Translations under genes and position numbers: made by a program
Source of the DNA: Hibiscus mutabilis
Lineage: Eukaryota > Streptophyta > Magnoliopsida > Malvales > Malvaceae
NCBI GenBank assembly: GCA_019671005.1
Contig: CM033745.1
Span: 16,172,921 to 16,236,920, forward strand
Direction of reading: 5' to 3'
DNA length: 64,000 nucleotides
The notes under the pieces: generated by a model
Told to the model about the DNA's origin: nothing
The model's input: the letters and a program-made list of their open reading frames with translations, nothing else
Database searches by the model: none
Shown: piece by piece, positions 36,070 to 47,139 of the stretch
Position numbering within the stretch: position 1 is the stretch's first letter
How the letters are laid out: the number at the start of each line of letters is the position of its first letter

Positions 36070-36930
36070 ATTTGGACAAAAGAAATGAGCGTAAAGGCGG
36101 TTATGTCAAGCTAATCGGCATCCCTCGGACAAACCTCCAACGGGGGAGGGAAGGTCAAACATTAGCATTCCAAAAATATCCCCATCATATTGGTGGTCGG
36201 AGAATGCGAGTGTTCAACTTGAATGCGGTTGCTTCTTTTGCAAGTCTCTACGAACATGTCGGACTAACGTAACCCAATTTCGACTAAGCAATTCACGGAT
36301 AGATATTATAAGCAGGAACGGAATTAGGATTGAACATTTACAGAGATCGAAATATTGAATTTAAAAAATACAAGGTTTATTAAGTATTTAAAACTTAAAA
36401 TTTATGGGACAATGCTTAATTTGTCGAATATTTAAACTTATAAGGGCTTAAATTGATATTAGACTAAAAAATTAATAATGCGGACTCATTATTTTTTGTT
36501 TAATCCATACTTAATCATATATTTAATAAACTCTTATATTTTTAATTTGAATATTTATTTTTACAGAGGCCAAATGATAATTAGACCAAAATCAGTCAAA
36601 TAAATTAATTTTATAACAAAAACCGAAGCTTCTTAGACTCCAAAGGTGCTCCGTCCCTGACTACAAGACTTGAATCGGCTAGAACTTCAGAGGTATCTCG
36701 TAAAATTTTTAACGCTTCAAGACAATCAGTCTCAACTTCCACTTTACGACAACTCAATCTCTAAACATGAAAAAAAAAGCACTTCATGCAACGCCCAAAG
36801 TTCTGCAATAATTACAGAATAATTATTAATACTACCGGAAAAGCCGAATAACCAATCACCTCCCGCATTGTGGATTACCCAACCTGCAGCAGATTCACGT
36901 GATAAGCAGGACTTTAATTCTGAAGAAAAT
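36070..36930 (-). pseudogene. LINE-type RNase H (RVT_3-like) fragment, split by a MITE
   Basis: On the - strand, 36,915-36,780 reads ESAAGWVIHNAGGDWLFGFS then SVIIAELWALHEVL, the typical plant LINE/RVT_3 RNase H segment with its AELWAL motif. Reading then decays. After a 347-bp MITE (36,313-36,659), it resumes at ~36,310-36,080 with a LLSRNWVTLVRHVRRDLQKK-like helix. No RT domain is present, so this is either a LINE 3' end or one of the stand-alone RNase H pseudogenes common in plants. Stops and frameshifts are numerous. Confidence 0.68.
36313..36659. mobile_element. hAT-like MITE, 347 bp
   Basis: The ends are CAGGAACGGAATTAGG and, inverted, CAGGGACGGAGCACC. They are flanked by ATTATAAG and ACTACAAG (6 of 8 match), consistent with an aged 8-bp TSD. 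It is inserted into the RNase H fragment. No ORF is seen. Confidence 0.7.
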
Positions 36931-37647
36931 TTGAAGAAAACAATAAGCCACGAAAACGAGTGGACAAAATAACAATAGTATTAATAATAGATCAAATTAA
37001 GTTTTGAGTACAAAAATTTTAATCTAAATTCGACGTTGTTCAAATATATTCTTGATATCATGGATGAGATTAGTTCAGTTCCTTTATATTTTTATTTCTT
37101 AAATTGCCTATGATGATTCAGTTAATTCAATTCTTTGATTTTTCATATTAATTTTAAAATTTAAAATTTAAGACTTTATTCTGAAAAATGATTTTCTTTT
37201 ATAGTTTTTGGACATCATTTGATAAAGGTCCAATGTTTTTACATAAATATTTCAAAAAAAACATTTTTTAAGTAAATAAATAATACTTAATTGGAATTTT
37301 AAAGTTATATTCACTATTTTAAATATAAAATATTTATCTCTAATTATAAAAGAACTAAAATTAAATAAAAATAGAATTTTGTTCTAGTAACTACAATTTT
37401 AAATTGTATTAAATAAATAATCAAAACACTACCATTCAAAATGATTTTGATTTACTTGGTTTCTTTGGTCAGAGATGAGGCGGGACGAGTGGAGATGAGG
37501 CGGGTACAAAGTCATATTTATGATGTCCCACCACTCATAGCGAAATTAATTTTTATCTTCATCTGTGTCCCACGGTCCGCGAAATTTTTAATCATCTCAG
37601 CTCAATTGGATGCAAAGTGGGACAAATCTTGCAAAACTCTCCCTATT
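36931..37647. other. AT-rich intergenic, no gene seen
   Basis: It contains a short G-rich stretch with repeated GATGAGGCGGG-type words at 37,470-37,505. A 74-codon frame at 37,441-37,665 shows no recognisable protein. Confidence 0.4.
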
Positions 37648-37910
37648 GACCACCAAACTTATTAAATTGGCCTATTTTGACCACCGTTGTTAAAAAACTA
37701 ACGGAGGCGTGCCAGTTAACTAAAATTTATAAAATTACACATTTAATCCATGTTATTTACTTATTAAAATAATTAACCAATCAGACGATGACATGTGTCA
37801 TCACCCAATTGAATTAATTCATTCAAATTTTTATTTATTTTATTTAATATATTTTTTTCTCACTACTTGGTTAAAGAAAAATTAAAAAAGAATGAAGAGT
37901 GGATTGGGGT

Positions 37911-37972
37911 GGTTTGACCCTAAGACCAAAAGGGTAAATTCCCATACCTTCACCACTAAGCCAAGCTAGCTC
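37911..37972 (-). repeat. tRNA-like module 1 in the foldback (left arm)
   Basis: On the - strand GAGCTAGCTTGGCTTAGTGG resembles a pol III A-box context (TGGCTTAGTGG). It is followed by a degraded box B near GGTCTTAGGGTCAAACC. It is mirrored by 39,008-39,070. Confidence 0.5.
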
Positions 37973-39007
37973 ATAGTGATATAAATTGCACATTTATATA
38001 CATATCTTATACTGCAGTAAATGTTAAAGAAAAATTAAAGAAGAATGAAGAACGGCATTAGGATGGGCCGTACCTAGGACCAAGAGGGTAAATTGCCACG
38101 CCCTTACCATTGAGCCAAGTTGTTCTTAGTAATATAAATTGCACACTTTTATATACATATCTTATACTTCAGTGAATGTTAGGGAAAAAAAGTAAAAATG
38201 GTTGAAAGGAGACTCGAACATAGATCACTTAGGATGTGTATAATCACACAAACACTCGATTTAATTTAAATATAAAATTTAAAAAATATTCGATTTAAAA
38301 GAAAAGAAATTCGATTTAAAATATTCAAATATTTTTTCTCTTTTTCATATTTAAATTAAATCAAATATTTATTAAAATATTAAATATTCGATTTAAAAAT
38401 ACTTGATTTAAAATAAATAAAAATTGATTTAAAAAAGTATTCAAATATTTAAAATATTCAAATATTTAAAAGTATTATAAATTCAATTTAAATCAAATAC
38501 TTTTTTAAATCAAATTTATTTTCTTTTAAATCAGATATTTTTTAAATTAAATATTTAAAATATTTGAAGTATTTTAAATTCGATCTAAAAAACCGAATAC
38601 TTTTTTAATCAAATTTCTTTTCTTTTAAATCAATTTTTTAAATCGAATATTTGACATTTTAATAAATATTTGATTTAATTTAAATATGAAAAAGAAAAAA
38701 TATTCAAATATTTTAAATCAAATTTCTCTCCTTTTAAATCGAATATTTTTAAAAATCGAATATTTAATAATTTTCAGATTTAAATTAAATCAAATGTCTG
38801 TTTGATTATACACATTCCAAGTGATCTAAGTTCGAGTCTCCTCTCAACCATTTTCCCCATACATTTACTACAGTATAAGATATGTATATAAAAGTGTACA
38901 ATTTATATCAATGAGAGTAGTTTGGCTTAGTTGTAAAGGTGTGACAATTTATCCTTTTGGTCCCAGGTAAACCAACCCCATTGCAATGTGCAACTTATAT
39001 TACTAAG

Positions 39008-39070
39008 AGCTAGCTTTGGTTAGTGGTAAAAGCATAGGAATTCGCCCTTTTTGTCCCAAGTTCAAACCAC
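39008..39070 (+). repeat. tRNA-like module in the foldback (right arm)
   Basis: GAGCTAGCTTTGGTTAGTGG holds an A-box, and CCCAAGTTCAAACC holds a box B-like element ~33 bp further on. A second, weaker module precedes it at ~38,918-38,980. A third B-box-like AAGTTCGAGTCTCC lies near 38,828. Confidence 0.5.
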
Positions 39071-39870
39071 TCTTCATTCTTTTTTAATTTTCCTTTAACC
39101 AGGTGGTGATATTAAAATTTGAATAAATTAATCTAATTGGGTGATGACACATGTCATCATCTGATTGGTTGATTAATTTTATTTAATTAAAATAAAATTA
39201 GGATTAATTTGATTTAATAAATAAATAATATGGACTAAATGTGTAATTTTATAAATTTCAGCTAACTGCCACGTCACCTCGTTAGTTTTTTAACGACGGT
39301 GGTCGAAATAGGTCAATTTAATAAGTTTGGTGGTCTGATTAACGAGTTCGATAATTCAGTGGATAAAATAGGTACGCCCTAATAGTTCGATTGTCATTGA
39401 TGTAGTGTACCCAAAAATCTATGATATAATGTTTGGTCAACACGACTGCACATAAAGAAAGCAAAACATAACTCATAAACAATCAACAAACATCGCAAGG
39501 GGAGAACTGCGAAGGATTTGTGTAGCTATTCCGAAATAAGAAACAAGTTTCTCGCAAGTTGGCATAATTTATTCACGGGATTGAGCCATACTACACTTTA
39601 ATAATTGGCAGTGTTGTTGTCCACAGATCATAGCTTTGAAGAGTAATTCAATTAATAACTTATTCAATACTAAATAACTTTGAAGAATAATACGCAAAAC
39701 CACAAGGAACATTTAGAGTGGATAGTATCATTTTAACCTAAAATGGTAAAAAAAAACTTGATGCAAAATGTACATACAAATCCAGCAGTATATTGGCAGC
39801 CCCTTACATCAATTACAACATTACAAGTAAATATGTTAGTATGAGAACAAACAACGTTTACACTATCAAC

Positions 39871-40035
39871 GACCAGTTGGTTTAGTGGGATGAGACGCTA
39901 GGTCTCTTAAGTAAAGCCATGAGTTCAAATTCTTGTATTGTGAATGAAGAAAAGTGAGTTAGAAGGGTCACTCTTATATTGGGCCTCTACAAAATTCGAT
40001 TCGGATTAATTAGCCAATAAATCAAATACCATAAT
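39871..40035 (+). mobile_element. tRNA-derived SINE
   Basis: It starts GACCAGTTGGTTTAGTGGGA (A-box TTGGTTTAGTGG), followed by a B-box-like GAGTTCAAATTCTTG at 39,921. The body has TTGGGCCTCTACAAAATTCG and CGGATTAATTAG, a layout seen in plant tRNA-derived SINEs. The 3' end runs into A-rich sequence. The TSD is not clear. Confidence 0.6.
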
Positions 40036-40527
40036 TAGAAGAAAAAAAACATTTACAAGGAATTGCCTGCAATTATGCACATAAAAAACAGTGGAGTGTA
40101 ATATAGTCAATAGTTATCTGCAAATAACACTAATCAGTCTCCTCACAATTGCATAGACAAATCACTTTAAAAAGTGAATAGAAATTATTTTCTTCTTATT
40201 TTTCCCTTTTATGGTCCAAATTAAAAAATTAAGATTAAGGTTTAAGGGTTAAGGTTTAGGGTTAAGATTTAGGATTTAAAAAATTAGGGTAGGGAGTATT
40301 TTTGGAATTTAAAATTTAATATTTAAAATTATAGTTTAAAATTTAATTTTTTAACGTTGAAACATAAAAGAGATGTACCGAAAAAAAACCCAACGAAAAA
40401 GAGCATAGAATTTTTGTTCTAAAGTTCAAAATCTTGAAAGCAAAAGGTTCAGAACCGAAACAGAAAATCAGCGAAGTGTTCAATATAACTATGGAAATTG
40501 TGAGTAGTTTGTTTCAATTAGTTTCCT
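40036..40527. other. AT-rich intergenic with degenerate telomere-like words
   Basis: At 40,230-40,290 there are several TTTAGGG/TTAAGGG-like words in imperfect succession (GGGTTAAGGTTTAGGGTTAA). The run is too irregular for a telomeric array. No gene is seen. Confidence 0.4.
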
Positions 40528-40536
40528 TTCATTTTA

Positions 40537-41700
40537 GGGAAAACTACACCTATGGTCACCCAGCTATTACTTCTTTTTTGCTTTGATCACTCAATTAATT
40601 TTTTCATCAAAATCGTTACTAACGTTTCGTTATAGTTTTGGTCACCGGTGGTTAAATATTTAATGGAGATTGTGACATTGCATGGTTTAATAACAATTGT
40701 AGTCCTTAAAATTATTACATTCTATCAATATAATCCTAATACGAAATAACTCATCAAATATTTGGACTAAACCCCAAATTACCCGTCCCTTTCTTCTTCC
40801 TCAATACCATTCTCTCTCAATATCTCCCATCATTCTGCATTGCCTTCATATGATCTATAGAACAAGGTGGTGTCTAATTTTGCTTTACTTGTTGAGAGAA
40901 AAAAAGGGTTTTGAGTGATTCTATAGCAGTTTATGAAGGATCTTGAAGGTGAAGGTGTTATCCCCAGGAGTCCAGTCAAGGTAAGACAAGTGGCAATGAT
41001 TAATTCTATTGAATTGTTTCTCTCTTAAAAGATCTCAGCTTTTTTGTTGTTGTTGTTGTTGCAGAAGAAGGAATCATGGAAGACAATGTTGAGTTTAGCT
41101 TATCAGAGAGCTTAAGTGTTGTTTATGGAGATTTGAGTACATCCCCTTTATATGTGGGGAAATGTAACTTGAACACCAAGTCATATACAGTCATCCATTT
41201 ATATATATACCAATTATTAGTTTCCTCTATTTTCTTAATATAATAAGCCTGTGGTCGTTAAAGGCCACCTAAGTAGAGAAAAACAACTTTACTGCCGACT
41301 ATTAATAGATCGAATAAACAAATACCAGTGGACTACTTTGGAATTACAAACTCCTCTGGCAGATTAACGTACGATAAAGGGATGGTGAAGAAGAAAGGTT
41401 AGTGACTACGATAAAGGGTCTGAACCATTTTTCAGAGTAGTGTTGCAGAGGAAGAAGAAAGGGATGAGGAATTTGAGGTTTAGTCCAAATATTTGAAGAG
41501 TTATTTTGTATTATGATTAAATTGATAGAATGTAATAATTTTAGGGACTAAAATTGTTATTAAACCATGCAATGTCACAATCTCTGTTAAATATTTAACG
41601 GCCGGTGACCAAAACGATAACAAAACAAAATGTTAATGACAGTTTTGATGAAAAATTAGTTGGGTGACCAAAACAAAAAAATGTAAGTGTAGTTTTGTCC
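40537..41700. mobile_element. Pack-MULE carrying a HAK/KUP K+ transporter gene fragment
   Basis: The ends are GGGAAAACTACACC and, inverted, GGACAAAACTACAC, with inverted arms of about 240 bp (40,537-40,790 and 41,460-41,700). A perfect 9-bp TSD TTCATTTTA lies at 40,528-40,536 and 41,701-41,709. The interior is unrelated to the arms and contains the 5' portion of a potassium transporter gene, including an intron (see next entry). There is no transposase. A 9-bp TSD and captured genic DNA are the definition of a Pack-MULE. Confidence 0.88.
40933..41170 (+). pseudogene. Captured 5' fragment of a HAK/KUP/KT potassium transporter
   Basis: Exon 1 (40,933-40,980) starts at ATG and encodes 16 residues (MKDLEGEGVIPRSPVK). 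An 84-bp GT-AG intron (40,981-41,064) with a GTT repeat follows. Exon 2 then encodes KKESWKTMLSLAYQ, and after a 2-bp insertion SVVYGDLSTSPLYV. The last two match the highly conserved start of the first membrane segment of HAK/KUP K+/H+ symporters. The 2-bp insertion produces a stop (TAA near 41,113). The intron is retained, so capture was from genomic DNA. The parent gene is not in this window. Confidence 0.82.
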
Positions 41701-41813
41701 TTCATTTTATTAGATTATATTAAAATATGCTTCAAATCCCTATACTATACATATTTTAAAATTTAGCCCCTTTGATTTCAAGAAATAGAAGCCATTTTCG
41801 TTTTCGGTTTCTT
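41580..41813 (+). repeat. Flank duplication, copy 1 (left of inserted block)
   Basis: The sequence from ATCTCTGTTAAATATTTAAC to CGGTTTCTT recurs at 44,064-44,310. It includes the last ~120 bp of the Pack-MULE, its right TSD and ~100 bp of flank. It borders the copied block on the left. Confidence 0.88.
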
Positions 41814-44070
41814 CGACATATATTGTGTGTCATAATTTTTTTTGACAAAATTTATTTTTTATCTACTTTTCTCTCGTTACTTTTTTTCTTTATTTTTATT
41901 TCTAACTGTGACATCTTACAAAAAATTAATAAAAGTGTGATTTGTTAGTCGTATCTTCTAAGGATCGTATCAAATAAGCAAGAACTTGTTTTATCATTTA
42001 TACATTTATTGTATATGTAAGAAAGACTGTCATTTTAATAAATAATTTAAAAATATTACTTTAATAAATGATTTTAAAAATCATTATATTTTGATTAAAT
42101 TGTAAAGGTTTTATTTTACCTCACTACTTGTTTGTTAGTATTTGACTTTTTAAAATTAGAGTAAACTACATAAATGGTCACTGAACTTTTAGGATAAATC
42201 CATTTTGGTCAATGTACTTTTAAAATATTTGATAAGGTCACTTAACTTTTAGTTTGATTTCAATATAGTCACCGAACTTTTAGTTTACTTTTAATATGGT
42301 TCCTCCAGTTACTTTTCGTTAGAAGCTGATGTTAGTTTTCATTTTTCTTTAATAAAAAGATGGGTAAACTACACCAATCATCACTCAACTTTCTTCTCAC
42401 TCCTTTTTTGGTCATTATAGTTTAAAAATTTTCAATTTAATAACTTAACTTTGAAATTATTCATATTTAACCACTCTCATATGACATGTTTATACAAATA
42501 GAAAAATTCAATTAATCCTTAAAAAAAATTTGGTTAATTGGTAAATTTAGATTATTCAATTCTCGATCTTATATTGTACCAATTAAATTAGATAATCGGT
42601 TAAACCAGTTAACTTAAATATATGATTCTAGAAATGATTTTTTTACTTTGTTTATTAAAATATCAAATATGATAATATGGTAAATTTAATAATTGTTCGA
42701 TTGTGATAAAAGTGTAAAAACAACTAGAAAGTCAAAAATTGAAAGTTCACACATATTAATCCTACTCAGAGCTAAAACTTTTTTTAAAGAAAAAATCAGA
42801 AAGGTATCAAAATCACTAGACTATAAGATATTGTAATGCATAAAATTTAAAAATTTATATATAATAGATCAGATCGGTTAATCAATTTTGCTTAAAACTG
42901 TGAACCATAACGAAATCAAAATAATTTATTTTAAAAATTTATACCGAAATCGGGTTCGATTAATCCTTAAAAAATTATTTTGGTTGATTGCTAAATTCAG
43001 ATTATTCAATTCTCGATCTTATATTGTACCAATTAAATAGGATAATCGATTGACTTGTTAATTGGAATATTTGATTCAAGTAATAATTTTTTTACTTTCC
43101 TTATTAAATGATCAAATATATAATATGGTAAATTTAATAAGCAAAGTGAAAAAATCATTACCAAATATTTTTAAAGATTAATCAAATTTTTCTATTTGTA
43201 TAACCATGTCATTTGAGAGTGGCCAAAATATGAACAATTCGAAAGTTAGTTTATTAAATTGAAATTTGTTAAACTCTGTGACCAAAATAGGTTTGAGAAA
43301 AAAGTTGAGTGATGATTGGTGTAGTTTACCCATTTTTATTAAGGAAAAACAAAAACTAACGTCAACTTCTAACCGAAGTTAACGGGAGGGACTGTATCGA
43401 AATCGAAATAAAAATTGGGTAACCTTATCGAATATTTTAAAAATAAGATGACCAAAATAAAATCGTCTTAAAAGTTCGGTCACCATTTATGTAGTTTACC
43501 CTTAAAATTATTATGAATTAGTTGTTTGATTGGCTTTTTGCTTTTTATTCGAACCGTGGAAACCACACTTGCACGCGGCGTAAGGCCAATTGGTTCGACC
43601 GCTAGTTTCCAGTTTCACGTTAAAATGGTATATTCGGAGATTCATCCCATTATTTTTTTTAAATTCAATTTAATCTGTTTATAATATTAGGACTAAATAT
43701 TGTTTAAAAGATTTAATATTTCATTCCAACATCCGATTCACTGTCCATTTCACCTTTGATATTTTAATGGACAAAAAATTGACCTTTTTCCATGACATCC
43801 AAACTAAGCATCATTTCTTGCAAAAAAGAAAGAAGCAAAACCCTTTAATTATTCTTATTTTTCTTATCAACGGTAAAAAAAATGGGGTAAATAAGCATTG
43901 ACGAAATTATTATGATTCATATCTTAATTCCTATTTTGTTATGTACATTGGACTTTTAAGTTTTTTTTTTATAATTAAGTATAGATGTTATTATTCTCAA
44001 TACAAATGTCATGATTTAAACTCATATAATATAAAGTATTATGAGACACTCAACCAATTAATGATCTCTG
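41811..44070 (+). repeat. Duplicated 2.26 kb block, copy 2 (inserted)
   Basis: It is a copy of 33,617-35,885 in the same orientation, including the MULE (42,159-43,501 with TTAAAATTA at 42,150-42,158 and 43,502-43,510). The right junction shares ATCTCTG with both donor and recipient; the left junction shares CTT/TTCTT. It is bracketed by direct repeats of ~235-247 bp of recipient sequence. Confidence 0.9.
42159..43501. mobile_element. MULE-like element, second copy (inside duplicated block)
   Basis: It has the same ends and same internal structure as 33,964-35,305, with the same 9-bp repeats. The copy was not made by transposition, because it shares the same outside flanks as the donor. No transposase is present. 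Confidence 0.85.
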
Positions 44071-44310
44071 TTAAATATTTAACGGCCGGTGACCAAAACA
44101 ATAACAAAACAAAATGTTAATGACAGTTTTGATGAAAAAATTAGTTGGGTGACCAAACAAAAAAAATGTACTAGTTGGGAGACCACCAGTGTAGTTTTAC
44201 CCTTCATTTTATTAGATTATATTAAAATATGCTTCAAATCCCTATACATATTTTAAAATTTAGCCCCTTTGATTTCAAGAAATAGAAGCCATTTTCGTTT
44301 TTGGTTTCTT
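44064..44310 (+). repeat. Flank duplication, copy 2 (right of inserted block)
   Basis: It repeats 41,580-41,813, with a small extra segment around CTAGTTGGGAGACCACCAG (44,172-44,190). It contains a second copy of the Pack-MULE right end and the TSD TTCATTTTA. Confidence 0.88.
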
Positions 44311-44604
44311 AAAAATCAAACCAAGAAATAAATCGTATTTGATTAAAAAATTTAAAAATGATTTTTAGAAAGTGAAAATATGCGAATAAAAAGTTATTTT
44401 CACTAAAACTATTTTCTAAAATTAAAAAGGTTGAAAATTAGAATTTTATAAAAAATATTTTCTTTTTATTTATCATGTTTCTTTTATAAGAAAATAGATA
44501 ACTAAACGAATTTCGATATTTGCATTTGTTGAAAAGATTTTTCTTCTATTTACCTAAAATAATTTTAGATTACCAAAAACGAACGTTATGTTTTAAATTG
44601 AATT

Positions 44605-45322
44605 TAGGGGTGAACAAAATTTGACTAAAAAAAGTTAAATTTGTCAACTCGACTTGACGCAAAGAATTTCATAAACTTGATTTTAAAAAACTTCAAATAA
44701 AGTTTGAGTCGTAAATGAAAATTTAAATAACTCAAAAATTTTAATAATTAGTGGATCGATTTTAAGTTCGAGTCGAGTCTCTCAATATATATATATATAT
44801 GGGATGGGATCCAATTACATGGTGTAAAACTCATTTAGTTTTACACTAATCCATGGCCATTAGATGAGTGAAATGGATGTATGATATTAATAGTAGAAAA
44901 TGTGAAGATTATCACTGGGAAAAAAATATAAGGAAATAATTTGAGCCATTTATTACCCTCATCCAACGGTCCAAAAACTGTATAAAAGTAATTGAGTTTT
45001 ACACAGTGTAAGTGGATCATAACCCTATATATATATATATGTATATATATATACCACATATGAAAAAAATATGAAATATATATATATATATATTGTATAT
45101 GGATATAAAAATTCGTTTAGATTGGAACTAATATGTATTATAACATTGTAAATAATTACAATTAAATTTATACAGATTCTCAAAAACTCGACTCGATTCA
45201 ACTTGAATTTTATAAACTTAACTCGAATAAAAAAGTAAATAAAATTCGAGTAGTAAAATAAGACTCATAAACTCGACTAATTTTAAATTTTTTGACTAGA
45301 CTCGATCGAATGCTCACCTCTA
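44605..45322. mobile_element. hAT-like inverted-repeat element with CTCGA-rich arms
   Basis: The ends TAGGGGTGAAC (44,605) and, inverted, TAGAGGTGAGC (45,322) resemble plant hAT-type termini. The arms share ACTCGACT/AGTCGAGT words in inverted orientation. I could not find an 8-bp TSD. The element is itself interrupted by a 225-bp MITE. Confidence 0.5.
44801..45025. mobile_element. 225-bp MITE inserted in an (AT)n tract
   Basis: The ends are GGGATGGGATCCAATTACAT and, inverted, GGGTTATGATCCACTTACAC. Both continue into GTGTAAAACTCA-type sequence. It is flanked on both sides by (AT)n, so the TSD cannot be delimited. It is internally non-coding. Confidence 0.75.
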
Positions 45323-47139
45323 GCCTAATGCCCTAATCCCTCTCCCTTTTTATTCAAAAATTTTATTAGCACAATTAAAACTGTGTTGTTAAATTCAAGT
45401 CACATGACTTCTATGCTAGTATTTTTTTTTCATTTTAAATTATCTTGTCAACGAAATTAAGAGAAAATTTTGACAGTGTCAACAATTAGATTTGGATTTA
45501 TAAATTAGAAAAATAAAAGATTGAATCCTATAAATAAAAGCATGAGCATTAAATTTCAAATGTACGAATAGTACCTGGATAATTTAAATTTTAACCATTA
45601 TAATATTATAAAATTTCACGCATTTACTAGTGATTTTTGGTCAGAAAACGCATTCAAAACGTGGTTATTGGTCAGGAAAAAAATTAAAATTTATAGTGTA
45701 TTTTAAGTCAAATATGCTTATCTCACCGTATAGCTAACCATTTTCAATTCGAACGCATTCTAACATATCAGTTGTGTAAATAACATTTTAAATTATGTGC
45801 TTTTTAATATTTCAATTGTATCACTCTTTAACCGTAAATTAAATTGTTGTACATTAGACTCATCCACAATTAGGAAATGCTTTTAGAAGGAAATCAAGAA
45901 GCAAACAACAGCCTCTAGTACTGCAAAAACAGGTCATGTCATTATGGTCCTTTATGCTAGAGCTTATCAAAACACAATTCTTCTTCCTCACATGGCACCT
46001 TTCCACTTATGGATGTGGTCCGGCAAGAAACTAGAGTTCAATGTCGTGGGGTCTCCCCAATCCCCACTGCATCTGTTACCGAAACTGGCAGTTCGTCCAA
46101 TCCATTCTACCCCAGAAAGTAAAACTCTGCTAGTCCTCATTCCTCCGGAATCAATCGATTACCTTTAGCAGTAACAAGCTACAAATCCAGGCAGATACCA
46201 AGAAGCTGTACCTTGACTAAATTTGGAGCCACACATAACAATGGCAACTAAATCATGAGGCTTTTACATTAGTAAAATCAAGTTGCTTGCACCAATCATG
46301 TGAAGTTCAGACACACACAGAGTGAGAGAGACCAAATTAACAGGCCTTCATCAATTTTAAACCAGTAAGATTAACATATTTGTCTACTAAAATGTGCAGG
46401 AAAGTGATGCATATTCGTGGGAAAGTACAATGCACATTGCTGACCTTTTGCCAGCAGATAATAAACTGATGTAAAAACGGTCTTCCCTGGATATCACAAA
46501 CAAGAAATCAGCATCCATCTTGAAACAAATGGTACCGACCTTAGGCTAACAGAGAACAAATTGGTGTAAAAACGAAACAGGGAATGTTGCTTACCTTCTT
46601 TTGCCAACAAGAGGTCACTGCTACTATAGTTTATCCTCTAGCAGCAGCCGTCTTGTAACAAATGGAAGCTTTGTACTTAAATGGAGGGAACTAGAGCAAG
46701 CTGTAAAAGGACAAATCCATAAACGAAGTAACTCACCTCGATTATCTCTCTCATCGTTTTTCTAGCAGGCATTAAATAGGACTAGGGGTTGCTATGCTCT
46801 CTATGATCCCTGTTCTAAAATTGCCATCTATGCTTTACCGGTAATTATAAGAACCACACATTTCATGAACATATAAAGAAAGTAAACAATTGGAAATCAT
46901 AAGATTTTCTATAGAAATTTTGAAATTGAACCAGCAATCCAATCCAGCACCTTGAAAATTTCTTATTTTTGCATTATATAATAAATTCAAATCCTAAACC
47001 CTAAAACCTAAACTTAAATCATGTATTAGATACAAAATTGAAGTTTAGACCTAGAACCTAAAGAAAAACTAATTACTATATCAAATACTATCGCCCCTGT
47101 ACAAAAAAATAACCGAAAGAAGAGAACCTCCAGGGCGAA
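45323..47139. other. Intergenic region, no gene supported
   Basis: GC content rises locally at 45,940-46,170 and 46,390-46,820, but no reading frame there resembles a known protein. The 74-codon + strand frame at 45,944-46,168 has no recognisable domain. On the - strand, GT donor-like sites (around 46,590 and 46,735) could belong to 3' UTR introns of the candidate gene at 47.1-47.7 kb. This is speculative. CCTAAACCCTAAAACC at ~46,990 is telomere-like by chance or relic. Confidence 0.35.

Larger units (their letters stand above)
37648..39412. mobile_element. 1.77 kb foldback/MULE-like element with mirrored tRNA-like modules
   Basis: Left arm sequence (from GACCACCAAACTTATT at 37,648) is mirrored by the right arm up to 39,335, including CATGTGTCATCACCC against its complement. 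The right end continues to GTAGTGTACCC (39,412), a MULE-like terminus. The left end lacks the matching ~77 bp, so it is truncated. The centre (38,260-38,790) is a dense palindrome of ATTCGATTTAAA/TTTAAATCGAAT words. Each arm carries tRNA-like modules with box A and box B features. No transposase is found. Confidence 0.75.

Noticed and set aside
40230..40290. Telomere-like TTTAGGG words
   Set aside because: The words are too few and too irregular for an interstitial telomere; similar AT/G-rich phrases are scattered elsewhere (46,990 and 49,990).
45944..46168. 74-codon frame in a locally GC-richer region
   Set aside because: No domain, no splice context and no conservation evidence.
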